NCBI RefSeq assembly: GCF_964355755.1
Contig: NC_092678.1
Coordinates: 23,168,365 to 23,232,364, forward strand
DNA length: 64,000 nucleotides
Direction of reading: 5' to 3'
Source: Antedon mediterranea
Taxonomy: Eukaryota; Echinodermata; Crinoidea; Comatulida; Antedonidae
Position numbers and translations under genes: made by a program. Below are positions 14,501 to 26,300 of this stretch, piece by piece. Every line of letters starts with the position of its first letter. The first letter of the stretch is position 1. Below the pieces are notes generated by a model that had not been told where the DNA came from, did not search any database, and saw nothing but the letters and a program-made list of their open reading frames with translations.

Positions 14501-14517
14501 TGTAAAAACGTTGTCAT
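8542..14517 (-). CDS. FBXL5: FBXL5, iron-sensing F-box/LRR ubiquitin ligase adaptor
   Basis: Nine coding exons with GT-AG splices and consistent phases: 14419-14517, 13847-13999, 13372-13560, 12861-12999, 11583-11759, 11054-11319, 10562-10644, 9626-10111 and 8542-8770. They give 606 residues, against 691 in human. Residues 1-195 form the hemerythrin domain. Putative Fe-O-Fe ligands are all present: His20 in FTGPHS, His/Glu in NHEHIEN, His in VHCDN, and His/Glu in [10 protein letters not shown]. The F-box follows ([20 protein letters not shown]), then an acidic linker, then leucine-rich repeats ([27 protein letters not shown]). The C-terminus has [15 protein letters not shown] and RACCRSGE, the cysteines known in mammals to bind a [2Fe-2S] cluster. 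In mammals it is the SCF subunit that targets iron regulatory proteins when iron and oxygen are sufficient. The fit across all domains makes this call secure. Confidence 0.95.
8820..9030. repeat. GGAGGCTTAGATGGAGAA minisatellite in FBXL5 intron 8
   Basis: About ten imperfect copies of an 18-20 bp unit, approximately ttagatggagaaggggaggc, between the last two coding exons of FBXL5. It is strongly purine-biased on the plus strand. Confidence 0.9.
9371..9532 (-). mobile_element. Fold-back MITE copy 4
   Basis: Near-complete: left terminus aagctctgtctacactatca, three copies of the core unit in reverse orientation (catatcactaccatatttgg), and right terminus tttgatagtgtatacaaagc. It lies in an FBXL5 intron. 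Confidence 0.9.
13066..13223 (+). mobile_element. Fold-back MITE copy 5
   Basis: Left terminus aagcactgtctacactatca, two core units, atcatcatgttcat, and right terminus ending in gtagacagagttt. It lies in an FBXL5 intron upstream of the F-box exon. Confidence 0.9.
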
Positions 14518-14866
14518 TGCTGTAATTATTTCGAAAACAAATTAGCGGTAAATGGAGACAAAATTCCTACAGCAGCCATTTATATGATGTTGTGATTGTG
14601 ATCGTCTGCTACTCTAGAGGGCGACATTCCTTTCGACGGAATTTAATTTGCTGTAAAAAAATGGTACAGTCCATCTCCTAGCAACTTGACGCAATGGACT
14701 TTGGTAAACAAAACAAAAAAGATAACATAACTCCACCAAAACGCGTGCTTCCGGGTTGTATGTTCAACACACACAACAGGTAGGTCTGGTGAAAGTTACA
14801 TTCATAAAACAGTAGTAGCAAGTACAGTTTTTAAAACCAAAGAACAGTTTATTTAAATTTAAGAAA
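14518..14866. promoter_or_regulatory. Shared head-to-head promoter, FBXL5 / SPMIP1-like gene
   Basis: Only 349 bases separate the FBXL5 start codon (reading left) from the next gene's start codon (reading right). Such compact divergent spacing usually means a bidirectional promoter. This is inferred from geometry; no TATA box or initiator is assigned. Confidence 0.5.
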
Positions 14867-15409
14867 ATGGTTAGAGAATTATTCGATGTTCAACGCCAGA
14901 ATTTCTGGACTGAATCTATTCATAAAGAAGCATACACCAGGCTAGCATGGCACGAAAAATACAGCAAAGAGTTTGCTCGCGAGTCTAGAGAAGGTCAGGG
15001 TGTAGCCCGTAAACGTAGGCCTAACATGGTACCAAAGGTCCATGCAATTCCAGAACTAAACACCAAAACTAAGGTAGACAAAGAAAAGGCCAAGAAGAAG
15101 GAAAAGCCTGATTTAGCAGCTTTAGGAGGAGACAATCCAGATGCATTATTGGTAGAGATGAGACCAGTGTCACGGGATGTTAAGGACCAACTATACAAAG
15201 GATTCAGTAAAGAAGGAACAGGACGATACGCATACTTACAGATCAGGAAGATAAAGAAACCAGAAGATAAATATGAATTTCCTCTTACGAGTGCTTGGGA
15301 GTACGGCTGGAAACTAGACGACGTCGTCAAGGAATTTCGTGCACCACAGTGGGGCCGATCACGCATTGTCAAGGACTCTTTCTACAGACGCAATGGTATA
15401 TTTTCATAA
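14867..15409 (+). CDS. SPMIP1/ATP6V1FNB-like sperm microtubule inner protein homologue
   Basis: A single uninterrupted frame of 180 residues starts at aaaATGg. Residues 1-35 (VRELFDVQRQNFWTESIHKE, ARLAW-like) and the C-terminal half (MRPVSRDVKDQLYKGFSKEG, YAYLQIRK, YEFPLTSAWEYGW, final SFYRRNGIFS) are well-formed and basic. A Lys/Glu-rich linker lies between. The short N-terminal helix, the MRPV..LY.G.S.EG..RY.YL pattern and the FYR.NG.F ending resemble my memory of the vertebrate protein encoded next to ATP6V1F, now SPMIP1, found inside sperm axonemal doublets. That assignment is from recall of the family and is moderate. The gene itself is convincing: good composition, an AATAAA signal at 15509-15514 and a likely promoter shared with FBXL5. 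Confidence 0.75.
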   Translation: MVRELFDVQRQNFWTESIHKEAYTRLAWHEKYSKEFARESREGQGVARKRRPNMVPKVHAIPELNTKTKVDKEKAKKKEKPDLAALGGDNPDALLVEMRPVSRDVKDQLYKGFSKEGTGRYAYLQIRKIKKPEDKYEFPLTSAWEYGWKLDDVVKEFRAPQWGRSRIVKDSFYRRNGIFS

Positions 15410-15508
15410 TGTTACTGTAATACTGTGGACCTGTTTTTGTGGAAATGGAGCAATGTGAACAATATATCATTTTTTGCAAGATGTTTTATATTAATTGATA
15501 TGCAACCA

Positions 15509-15514
15509 AATAAA
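15509..15514 (+). terminator. Polyadenylation signal of the SPMIP1-like gene
   Basis: AATAAA lies 100 bases after the stop codon. A second AATAAA-like signal lies near 15553. Confidence 0.6.
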
Positions 15515-15569
15515 AGCAATCTATTGTACTGTATATTTGATTACAGAATATAAAGACAATAAAACAATA

Positions 15570-16560
15570 TGGCGAATAACTTTACTATTTTATTTCATTT
15601 CATTTCTTTAAGAATAAGAGTGTTGTGCATTTTATATTATTGTATTAAGTTTTCTCAGTCGTTATCTTAATTTTAGTGATTAAATATTAATTATTATGTA
15701 TATCGTATTAATGCTGTTTTTAACCAAAGACCACCCTATAGTGTTTCATATTGTATAACCATCACGTTACCTTGTATGCTATATATAATGTTACCAAATA
15801 TTATTTTTCCATGTCTTAATTTTCAATTTCTGTCGTAAGATGTGACTAATTAAATAACCGTTAATAAATCTTTGTATACCATAAAACTTGTTTTTGAGGG
15901 TGTTTATTTAATAACATTATTAGTTTATACATTCAAGATACCAGAGAGAAATGTGCTGACGAGAATTACTCAAATATCAGTGATGGACTTGGAATACAAA
16001 ATACAGTCTACATTTAACCGAGACACATCTGAGAACCAATGAAACAGTTTGTAAAATAAAAATAACTTGTATTAAGAAATTAAATGCATTATTATGTGTT
16101 TGCAAGTACAGAAAAACAAATTACGAGATATGATTTATTAAATCTTGCGAAAAATAATAAAAAAAGATCCTGATGTAGGCATCGCTTTTTGGCTCACTGG
16201 AATCCAGTGACTGTCACCAAATGTACGGGTCTGTGTTTGTGGGAGGGGTTGTTGTCGTGTTACTGCTCTTGCAAAAAATTTTTGCCTACCACCTGCCTAT
16301 ATTCAGTAATAAACAATGGGTGATGTCAGACACCTTTCCAGCATGGTATAGCCTAGCCACCTAGGCCTACCATAAGCACAAGCAAAGTGCTTAACCTGAT
16401 TCGATCTCCCTGGTCAAAGAGAGCGAAACACCAACTGATACAAACCACTAAAGCATATATAAATATTAGCGAGAGAGAAACTAAAAACCGGCCAGAGATA
16501 ATGTTAACATAAATAGTGATGTGACATTAAAATCTTTCAAAACCCAGTTTTCTTTTCCGT
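15570..16560. other. No gene seen
   Basis: AT-rich intergenic DNA between convergently transcribed genes. Around 16170-16480 the base composition becomes more even and may be an old retroposon fragment, but no frame or family is recognised. Confidence 0.4.
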
Positions 16561-16564
16561 TTTT

Positions 16565-16760
16565 AAACAAGTTTTAATTATTGCCACTTCTCGTCTATTT
16601 TAAATTATGTACAGCGCATTGAGAGCTTGCTTATGCGCTATATAAGAAATTTTTCATTAACTTAAATTATTGTCACTTCTCGTCTATTTTAATGTACAGT
16701 ATGTACAGCGCATTGAGAGCTTGCTTATGCGCTATATAAGAATAAACTATTATTATTAAA
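16565..16760 (+). repeat. Duplicated retroposon-tail-like sequence
   Basis: Two tandem copies of about 72 bp contain gccacttctcgtctatttta and cagcgcattgagagcttgct followed by tatgcgctatataag, ending in a run of TAT/TTA. A degenerate third copy lies near 49690-49735. The conserved GCGCTATATAAG end followed by (TTA)n resembles the 3' end of a SINE or LINE. The family is not assigned. Confidence 0.6.
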
Positions 16761-16934
16761 ACACACCCTCTATCACTTCAATTCACATCAACACTATACA
16801 TTCTATTTGAATATATTCTTTACAGCTAAACTTTTTAGCACATTATTTTTAGAAAGCATCTTTTATATTTTATAAATTAATTAATTTACACAAATTTAAT
16901 ATGAAAATAAGTTCTATACTTTCTAAATTCTATA

Positions 16935-17225
16935 TTCTATATTCAGTATTATAAATATTAATGTTAACATGGAATATATAATAATATTCACTGGAATGTT
17001 TTGATAACCTTCAGTGCAGTACTATAAATATTAATGTTAACATGGAATATATAATAATATTCACTGGAATGTTTTGATAACCTTCAGTGCAGTACTATAA
17101 ATATTAATGTTAACATGGAATATATAATAATATTCACTGGAATGTTTTGATAAACTTCAGTGCAGTATTATAAATATTAATGTTAACATTGGAATATATT
17201 AATATATTGTTTACTGGAATGTTTT
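16935..17225. repeat. Tandem repeat, unit about 72 bp, four copies
   Basis: Nearly identical units reading approximately tataaatattaatgttaaca, tggaatatataataatattc and actggaatgttttgataacc followed by ttcagtgcag. The first three are almost exact and the fourth has diverged. It lies just downstream of the giant gene's stop codon. Confidence 0.95.
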
Positions 17226-17389
17226 GATATTTTTAAATATAAATTTTAGGAATATCAAGGTATAATATAAGAACTATTGTGAGACTAGAACCTAACCACC
17301 ACCAGTCTAGGCAAGGTGCTTTACTATTATTACCAAAATATTATTAAATTATTTAAAAAATATTATATTATAACCTAATATTTTATGAT

Positions 17390-20300
17390 TTATTTGTCAT
17401 CTAGCATTCTGGCCAACTCGTCCATATTTGGCGCAGCCATTACACTTTTTTTCTTTTTCCTTCGCTCAGCCTGTCTCTCCTTGATAAGTTTTTGTCGCTC
17501 CTTCTCTCCGAGACGTTGATGACTTGCTTCGCTAGTCCGTTCATCTGAAGGATTTGAATCCGTCTGATCATCTCCCTAAAGTTGAAATAAAGAGTAATTA
17601 CTGTTCCACAATTCCAATAATTCCACAATATTTAAATCACCCCAAAGTATGTAAGTCATTTTTAGACAGGGGTACTTCGGAGAGGAGATATGCACCACTT
17701 GGAGATAAGGCCTGTGTATCATATATGATGAGTGCAACTACTAATTCTCCTATGGAAGGAATTGGTGCACTGTATCTCATCTGCTACGCCCCTACAATCC
17801 TCTAGGTCATGGGACAACTAGAACTAGAACTTCTGGTTTGTTGCTATTGTGCATTTTTCTCCGAGCAAATGGTTGCATCATTCAGATATGGTAGGCGTGT
17901 TAAGGGAAAGATCAAGAGCATAGGAAAACTGTAATTGCACCAATTTCGGAGGATTCCATGGGTAAGTAACTTATACTGAATGGTAGGTAACTGTGCAGAA
18001 AACTCATCACCAACACCAAAATAACAAAATAGGGAACTTGTAAACTTTAATAATAATAATATAGAACATTTATGGGGAAGAGAAATGGTAACAGTGTAAA
18101 GGGGGTAAGGTAAATATGGGAGAATAAGCCATTTGAAACAAGGAAGGAATTGTGAAAAGGGGTGTAAGTAAATCAAACAGAATAGTCCTTTAAATAAGGC
18201 AAATTAAGCCAATATTAATTCAGTTTGTGATGACGAAAAAAGAACGATTAAGGTAGTTGTAAATATGTGAAATAAATCCACTTGAATAATTATACAGTAT
18301 GTGGTTAAAAGGTAGATGTAACAGAGGGTGTAAGTTAATAAGACAAACCAATCGATTTTTAATTTCAAATATGGTACAATGAATTAGAATGGTCAGAAAC
18401 AGAAGGCAAATTAAGCCATTTATATAATCAATGTAGTTTAATGACTGATATGCCATGTGTAAGTTATTCTGAAATAAGATCAAGTGATAAGAAGTTCCAA
18501 TAACCTTGTTGATTTGTTTAAGTTTTAAGAAGAAAAACAACAAACGGTTTTATTTATCATTTAAGTAACCCTAAACCTTTGATTGTTAATGTTGGTAGCA
18601 TTTTCCCGATTTGAATAATTGAAGGTTGATGAAAATGAGTGGTTATGTTAATAATAATCAAATTAGATAAAAAAAAAAACCTAAAAAAAAAGCTTTTAAT
18701 AATAATATCTTTATAAAAAAAACAATTGTGCAATAACGGAAACAAAGGGATTATTATTTCATACAGATAAATATTAAGTTCTTGCAAACAGAAACAGAAA
18801 TATATTAATCATTGGCCAATAGTAATAAAGGTCAAAGGTCAAGTAGGTTATTATATACAACACAGCATGTCTCAAACTTGGGTTACTTGTTTACCTGCAG
18901 TAAGAATTGCTTTAACTAGTATCTTCGATATCCTTCAGCTTAGAGTAAAGCAAAAGCAATTTTAATTTATTACGAACATTTGATTAAATTTATGAACAAA
19001 ATAGGTTAAGAAGGACCTGTACACTTTCCATGTAAAATGTATATTAACATGGTCCTCAGCATACTAAGGAATGTTGGATTCATGTCTGTCTGAGGGGCAT
19101 CTTGTCCTCTAGATGAGATGCCACAACATGGCCCATACACAAAAACACAACAAACTTTACACAAATTTAGAAAACTCAACAAATACAAAATTAATTACAC
19201 AGCCTATGTAAATACTAGAGCATGATTGGTTGAAAGGCATCACATGAGCACAAAATTAGTAACTTACAGCTTTTCCTCCAGCCTTGATTGATTTTGATTC
19301 TGACTTGAACTTTGACTCCATTTCCTTCGCTAGTCGGTCCATGTCGGCTTCGTTCATTTGCTGAAATTTCTTTGCACTTCCAACTTTTATTTTCATTGTT
19401 TGTGTTCGTTCGTAGCGAACCTTTTGAATTCTATCTTGTACAATAGTCTTCTGTCTGTTCAGTTCATCCTATATGGTGTAAAAATAATTTTCATTATCAT
19501 TATTACTTTAATGTTTTTATCACATATTTAAAATCGCCAAGTAAAGATTTGTCTAATTTTGTATTTTATAATATAGTATTATATGAGTACAGAGTCTGTT
19601 AGTTCATGTATGAAAGATATGGTCTGTTCGATACGAAGGTCAAAAGGATCCTTTAATAAAGGTCATACTATCGCTTACAGTCTTTAGCTACATCTCTCTG
19701 CACCCATATAATATAATATGGATTTACAGCGTTTGGGAAGTTTATATATATATAATTTATCTTGATAATATTACCTTTTTGGCATTCTCCACAAACGTCT
19801 TTTGTCTCTCGCCCATTGATAACAGCTGACTGGCTTGATTGTCAAGTTTGTTCTTACGATCAGCTAATCTTTGACGAATCTGTGAAAGCAAAATGTTCAG
19901 AAAGTTAACACGCTAATAATGTCCATGTTTAGTATGATTTTTAACATGTTTGGGAGGAAGCAGAATTTTGAAATCATAGGGAGAATTAGTTTTCAAAATG
20001 TGCCTATCTTCTAATTATCAAATCTACAAACTAGAAATTGATTTTCAGACACAGCTGCTGCACACAGTAGGATATCCAGTTGCGTTGGTGTTAAGATTAG
20101 CTGTCTGCAAATAGGGTACTAACAGTAGCTTACCCAAGGCCACGTGTATATCAGAATACTGACGGTTCAAGATCAATTTCGTTAATTTTTACTAACTTGT
20201 TTTGTTTGTTTTTCTTTTTCCCTGATCATCTTCTCCTGCTGTTGTCGGTGATCTTCTTTAAGAGACTCAATTATCTCTTGTTGTCTCTTCTCCGATACTT

Positions 20301-23300
20301 CACTAACAGGCTGTAATAAGGAAGTTTAAAAAACACATAAGTAATAATAATAATAATAATTATAAATACTTTATTTTAACACGGAAAAGCTTGTGTCACC
20401 ATAAAGGTGTTCTTCTACAAGGCCGTGATAATCACGTTTTAATAATACTTCTTTTAATTCAGCACATGCTCAGTTACTTCATAACAGTAACAATAATGTG
20501 TGTTCACTTCTTGAACAGCCTGCATAACCTGTTTTAATTGAAATTGTTTATGGCATGCCAATCTATGTTTTATATATATGTATATATATTTTATCTGTAT
20601 TTTATTGTTAACCGTTTTTGATGTTGTATTGTTTTATGTTTCAAACCTGTTAGTGGCGGTATTTATTGCTGTTGGTTTTGATTGAATAAAAAAAAAAAAA
20701 ATAAATAAAAAAAAAAAAAATAATAATTAGTTTAAAGTTATGATTAAAAAAAACATTAATAAACCAATGGTACTCCCTTAAAAGCTTATAAAGTGCTTTG
20801 ATTTGAACTAGGTCAAAAATGTATTGGATCACTGTAGTATTAAGCCTTGTCTATCAAACTTTATGTGACAACAAATTATGTGTCCATATATGGACATGAT
20901 GATGTCTTATCACCACCATGGGTACATCACACTTTTTGGTCTAACAAGTTTGATAGTGTAGACAGACCTTAAGATTGCAATACACTGAATCTTCAGGCAG
21001 TTCAATTTTGTTAGACATTTCTTCTTAATTTCCGCACCAAATTAATTTAATAGCCACATATTTATACCACATTTTGCAATAGTACTAGCCTTAGAATCAT
21101 TGACATGGCAATAAAGCATAATACAAGATAATAATTTATTTGCGGTTTGCAAAAACTGAACCAATACTGTGAAAGCAAACAATTGTATTCCACAGAAATG
21201 AAAAAACATTTGTTGATTGTTTTTTGCATAAGAATCTTTGTTTGATATCCATCTGGTTGTCATACAGTATTACAGAACCACTAGCAATTATGTCTTATTG
21301 ATGCAACATTTCAAACAGTCAACAACAACAATAAACAATCAAAAATAAACAACTGCTAGACAATTTAAAATAAAAACAAATGACAAAATTACAAACATCA
21401 ACAAAAAACTTCAAATCATAAAAAAAACAGAAAGCTAATAAAAAATAAAATAAAAATCAACTGTAAACATGAACACACATCACTAAATAAAATTAAATTG
21501 AATAAAAAAACATTAAAAATTGTTGAAAATTTCGTTTTTTTTAACATAATAAAAGTGTAAATATTCCACCTTTTGTGAGCATGCAAAATCTTTTTTTTAA
21601 TTTTATTTTTGTTTAACAAAACACAAAATGATAAACTCCAGCAAGCAAATTAAAATAAATAGCCACCATCTTGACAAATGACAAATATTGAAATTTAAAC
21701 ATCATTTTTACCTCTACAAATTCTACTTTCTTCTACAATGGAAAAGGAAATAAAACAAGTATACTTTTAACATTTCTTTAATTTTTGTTCTTCAATTATT
21801 ATAATAAAGATAGTTAATCCTTTGTATAAGTATTCTGGACACATCACAGGTGGCCATGCTCTAGGGGTTAATATTACAGGTGGCCATATTACAAGAGCTA
21901 GGCCATATTACTAGGACAAGTTGGTGACACCTGGTTGTATTCACTCTTAAGCATTGAAGATAAAATCATAGGGGAAATAAAGATGATTTTCATTATTCAC
22001 TAAAATGTAATAACAGACTGTTCCATTCTATGGAAGGGGGTTACAATAATGGCATTAATCATTTTATTCGGATGAGTATTCAAGATAAAAGAGCATAAAA
22101 AAACCTACCATACGCCTTCCAGATCCAGCTGACGATATTGGGGAAGCGTTGGCAGTTTGTAGTTGTAATTTCTTCTGTTCCATTGCCTTCTGCTCTTCTG
22201 CCTGTTTTCTGGCGTTCTTTCGAGCAGCTAGTCTTTCTTTCATCTAAAAGTAATGAAAATAAATTATTAGACAATAAAACCCTTTTACTACTGTTTCTTT
22301 CACAAGTTTTAGGATTACTCTTAGAAAATTTCCACAATGAACACCTTAGTAAAATTAGATGGAAACTGTCCAGGGGTGTGTAATACTATATCCAGGGGTG
22401 TGTAATACTATATCCAGGGGTGTGTAATACTATATCCAGGGATGTGTAATACTATATCCAGGGGTGTGTAATACTATATCCAGGGGTGTGTAATACTATA
22501 TCCAGGGGTGTGTAATACTATATCCAGGGGTGTGTAATACTATGTCCAGGGGTGTAATACTATATCCAGGGGTGTGTAATACTATGTCCAGGGGTGTGTA
22601 ATACTATGTCCAGGGGTGTCTACTACTGTATGTCTAACTCACTAGATTGCTTTGTTTGTCTTTTTCCTCCGAATGTTGTTTTTCTCGGTTTGCTTTCTCT
22701 TCCTCAGCTCCTTGGATCAAGGCAAGGGCAGCACCAGCTTCATAATCTTTCTCGTCCTTCTTGCGTCGACGCGCTTCTAGACGTTGCTTCTGTAATTCTT
22801 TCTGCCTCATTAATTGTTCTTGCATTGCCTATACAATATAAATTGTTAACAATTATTTTACATTCCATTAGACAAGCCATAGCTATTTTACTAATACTAT
22901 GGATTACTGTAACACATACTGTGTAAAGCTCTGTCTACACTATCAAAAAGCTATTTGATAGCATAGACAAGGCTTAAGAATAAATGCCTAAGCTAAGGCC
23001 AAATATTGAAGCTCTAAATTGTGCTAATACACAGCAATTATGTGTTACCTTTTTCTTAGCATCATGTTGCCTTTCAAGCTCAGCAATTACTTCTTTTGGA
23101 TTCACATTTTTACCTTCTTTCTTCTTATCTGTTACAAAAATAATATATATTTCAGCTTTTTAAAGCTCTATATACACTATCAAACTGTATGTGACAAAAA
23201 AATGTGATGTGCCCATATATGGTCATGATGATGTCATATCACTACCATATTTAGGAATATCACTACCATATTTAGGAATATCACTACCATATTTAGGCAC

Positions 23301-26300
23301 ATCACATTTTTTTGTCAATTTAGTTAGCATTAATTTATAATAAAAACAAAACAATATAAACATATGAAGTTGTTTCCAGACATGTAAACTTATTCCTCAA
23401 GGTTTCTGAATAAAATTTAATAAACAATAATTTATTTTATCGCATGCAATACTTATGTAAAATTATTTATTTTTACAAGTTTTATTATCTGTGAAGAAAG
23501 GCATTTCTGCATAAATTAAAGACAATGATCTACAATGACTACCAAGAAAAGCTGTAACTATTTTTTTGTTTATTATTTTTTCTTTGAAAATGAAAATAAT
23601 TAGCATAATCGACCAATCTAAATCTCAATATAAAGCACAATTGTCACATTGATCTTATTGGGAATTGAATGCAGAGTTTTCTGTATTTTTATATTATTAA
23701 TTTCGACCAACACACAAACAAGACAAAATATAGCTAGATTGTGCCTAGGAGTATCATAGTGAAGTGTCTTAACAACTCGGGTAAATCTACAATATTTTTA
23801 TTGAAACTATAACTTTTCCCAAAAATGTCCCAAAAATCTAATTCAAGGGGGACAAGAAAAAAAAAACCAAATCTTACCAGCAAGCGCTGCCTTCTTCTCA
23901 TTTTCTAATTTATTGTCCATGTCTTTGAGTTCTTTCTCCTGATTGGCTATGTCGATTGTCATGGACGTTATGGTAGCGGCGGTGCCTCTAGCTTTGACAC
24001 CTAGCAAGCCGTTGGACAAGTTGTCCATCCAACCTTCACGGCGACCTTTACGTTGATCTTCTTTCAGACTCATCAGAAGTTCTTCATCCTGAAATGAATA
24101 ATTGAGGAATTTAATGTCAGGTTTTCTTCAAAATTATCAGTAAATTTGGAGAGAAAAGGAGGAAACAATTAAAAAAACAAGTTATGAATTATTCAGGAAA
24201 AAATCTCTGTTTTTAATTACAGTAACTTGTTTTAGTCAGTGGCAGTAATTATCGCTGTTGGTTCGAATTGAATAAAATAACAAATAAAATAATAGTTTTA
24301 TGTACATTTTTTATAATTTATTAATTTTTAGTCAGATTTAATAGGCACTTTGAGCGCTGAAGGCGCTATCATGTATTGAGCGCTGAGGGTGCTATCATGT
24401 GTTGAGCGCTGAGGGCGCTATCATGTGTTGAAAGAGAAAACCAATATACATACCAAAATAATCAACGAAATATAGTAAAGCCAAATTCACACTGAGCCTT
24501 AAGTATTGCACAATTTGTGATGACTTAAGGGACTGTTCACACTAACTCATTCTGGATATGTCATAATAAATTCAGGCCCATGTGAGAGTAGCTTAACAAC
24601 AATTTAAATACGTACAGCATTAACTGTAAGAATATTTTTGACTGAAGTGACTTCTGAAAGTTGCTTCTGTTGTAAATCAGCCAATAGGATTTCAGGAACT
24701 GTTTCGTCTAAGTTGGTTTCTTCTCCTTTCTTTGTGTTAAGTATATGCCGCCTTGTGTCTGTAAAAACAGTTTAAAAACAAAAGGTTATCACTAATAATA
24801 GTAATGATTAATATAACGCTTTTAACTTAAGTGACAAAGCTCTTCGCATCAAAATGAACTAATAAAGAACTAAAAAGCTACAGTTACATTAAAACTAAGA
24901 CTAACAATAACAAAATATTACACCAAAAAATTCTAAGACGACTAAGGATCAATTGTTTGATTATTACCACTCATTAGCATAATGAAAATAACTGTTAAAT
25001 TTTGATTATTTTTTGTGAATAAATACCGATTTAATATAACTTAATCATGTAGTTTTAGACAATTTTTTAATTTTACCTTCAACTTTTAATAAAACCGCTT
25101 CTTTTAGTATTCTATTTTGTCGTATTTGCCGTTCTGCTATATTAGCAAAATGGTCGCCTACACCGAATGGTGATAGTTGAAAATAATCCACGTTATCTAG
25201 TTCACATGATGCTTCTTCACGCCATACTTGGCGCTCTTCGCGTAAGTTGTCAACTTCGGCCGCAATTTCCTTTAAAAGAAATGACACCGATTAGAAAAAT
25301 TTCACTTAAACATGTCACTTAAAATTTCACTTTTAATGTTATTTAAAATGTTACTTTAATGTAACTTTTAATGTTATTTAAAATTTTATTTTAATGTTAC
25401 TTAAAATGTTACTGCAATGTCACTTAAATGTTATTTTAATGTAATTTAAAATGTCACTTAAAATGCCACTTTTAATGTCACTTAAAATGTTACTTTAATG
25501 TCACTTAAAATGCCACTTTGAATGTAATTTACAATGCCACTTTGAATGTAATTTACAATGTTACTGCAATGTCCCTTAAATGTTTCTTTTAATGTCACTT
25601 TTAATGTTACTGCAAAAGTCACGTAAATGTTCTCTTTATTTGCATATACTTTAACATCATTTTGTTTATTGAAGTGACAAAACCATTATTTTACTTCTAC
25701 TAATTATTCTTATTTTATAATGGCCAACAAAACTTTATTGTTGTTTTATAAACAGTGTCATACCTCGTTTGACATGTTCTTGACTCGTTCAGTGCCAACA
25801 TTGTCTCCATTAACTGCTTTCAAGAGTTCCATTAATGTGTCTCTTTCATTTACTTGCTTCTTTTCCATTTCATCAAGTACCTCCGTATGCAATGCAATGA
25901 GTCCTAGAAAAAGTTTCAAACAAACAAATACAAGATTAAAGATTACTATAAAATAAATTGAGATTTCTAAGCACACTCTATTTCAATGTATTTCTTTATA
26001 CATTTATTTAATAGGATGATTGGAATGGGAGAAAACACAAATTACCAAATAAAAAATACTAAATAAATATTTTTTGAAAACGCTTAAGTAGAAACCAATT
26101 TCTTTAAATTCTATCTCTCATAATATTTGCAATTCTCAAACTTATTTTTGTGGTACTGAATCTTTTAAAATCTCTTAAAAAATTTATTTTGTCTTATTGT
26201 TGTCTTTTGTTTCAATAAAGGAAGATAATGAACTAAAATAACAGGCCATCTTTAAATGATATTAAACCCCACAAAAAATGTACATTAGTGTTACTGTAAT

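Larger units (their letters stand above)
17390..24090 (-). other. Giant protein C-terminal tail (last nine exons, about 415 residues)
   Basis: Highly charged, Lys/Glu/Gln-rich and non-modular. It includes MSLKEDQRKGRREGWMDNLS, LEARRRKKDEKDYEAGAALA, MKERLAARKNARKQAEEQK, KIKVGSAKKFQQMNEADMDR and a final basic cluster ERRKKKKSV before MAAPNMDELARMLDDK. Predominantly helical; coiled coil is expected. The stop codon TAA is at 17390-17392. Confidence 0.75.

Noticed and set aside
14995-15372. Minus-strand frame of 125 codons opposite the SPMIP1-like gene
   Set aside because: It is the antisense shadow of a well-supported coding frame and has no independent features.
18000-18787. Several minus-strand frames rich in Leu, Ile, Phe and Tyr
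   Set aside because: They lie in AT-rich intron sequence, have no splice-compatible borders and reflect composition only.
22368-22625. Regular repeat array considered as CRISPR-like
   Set aside because: Units are contiguous with no unique spacers, and the genome is eukaryotic.
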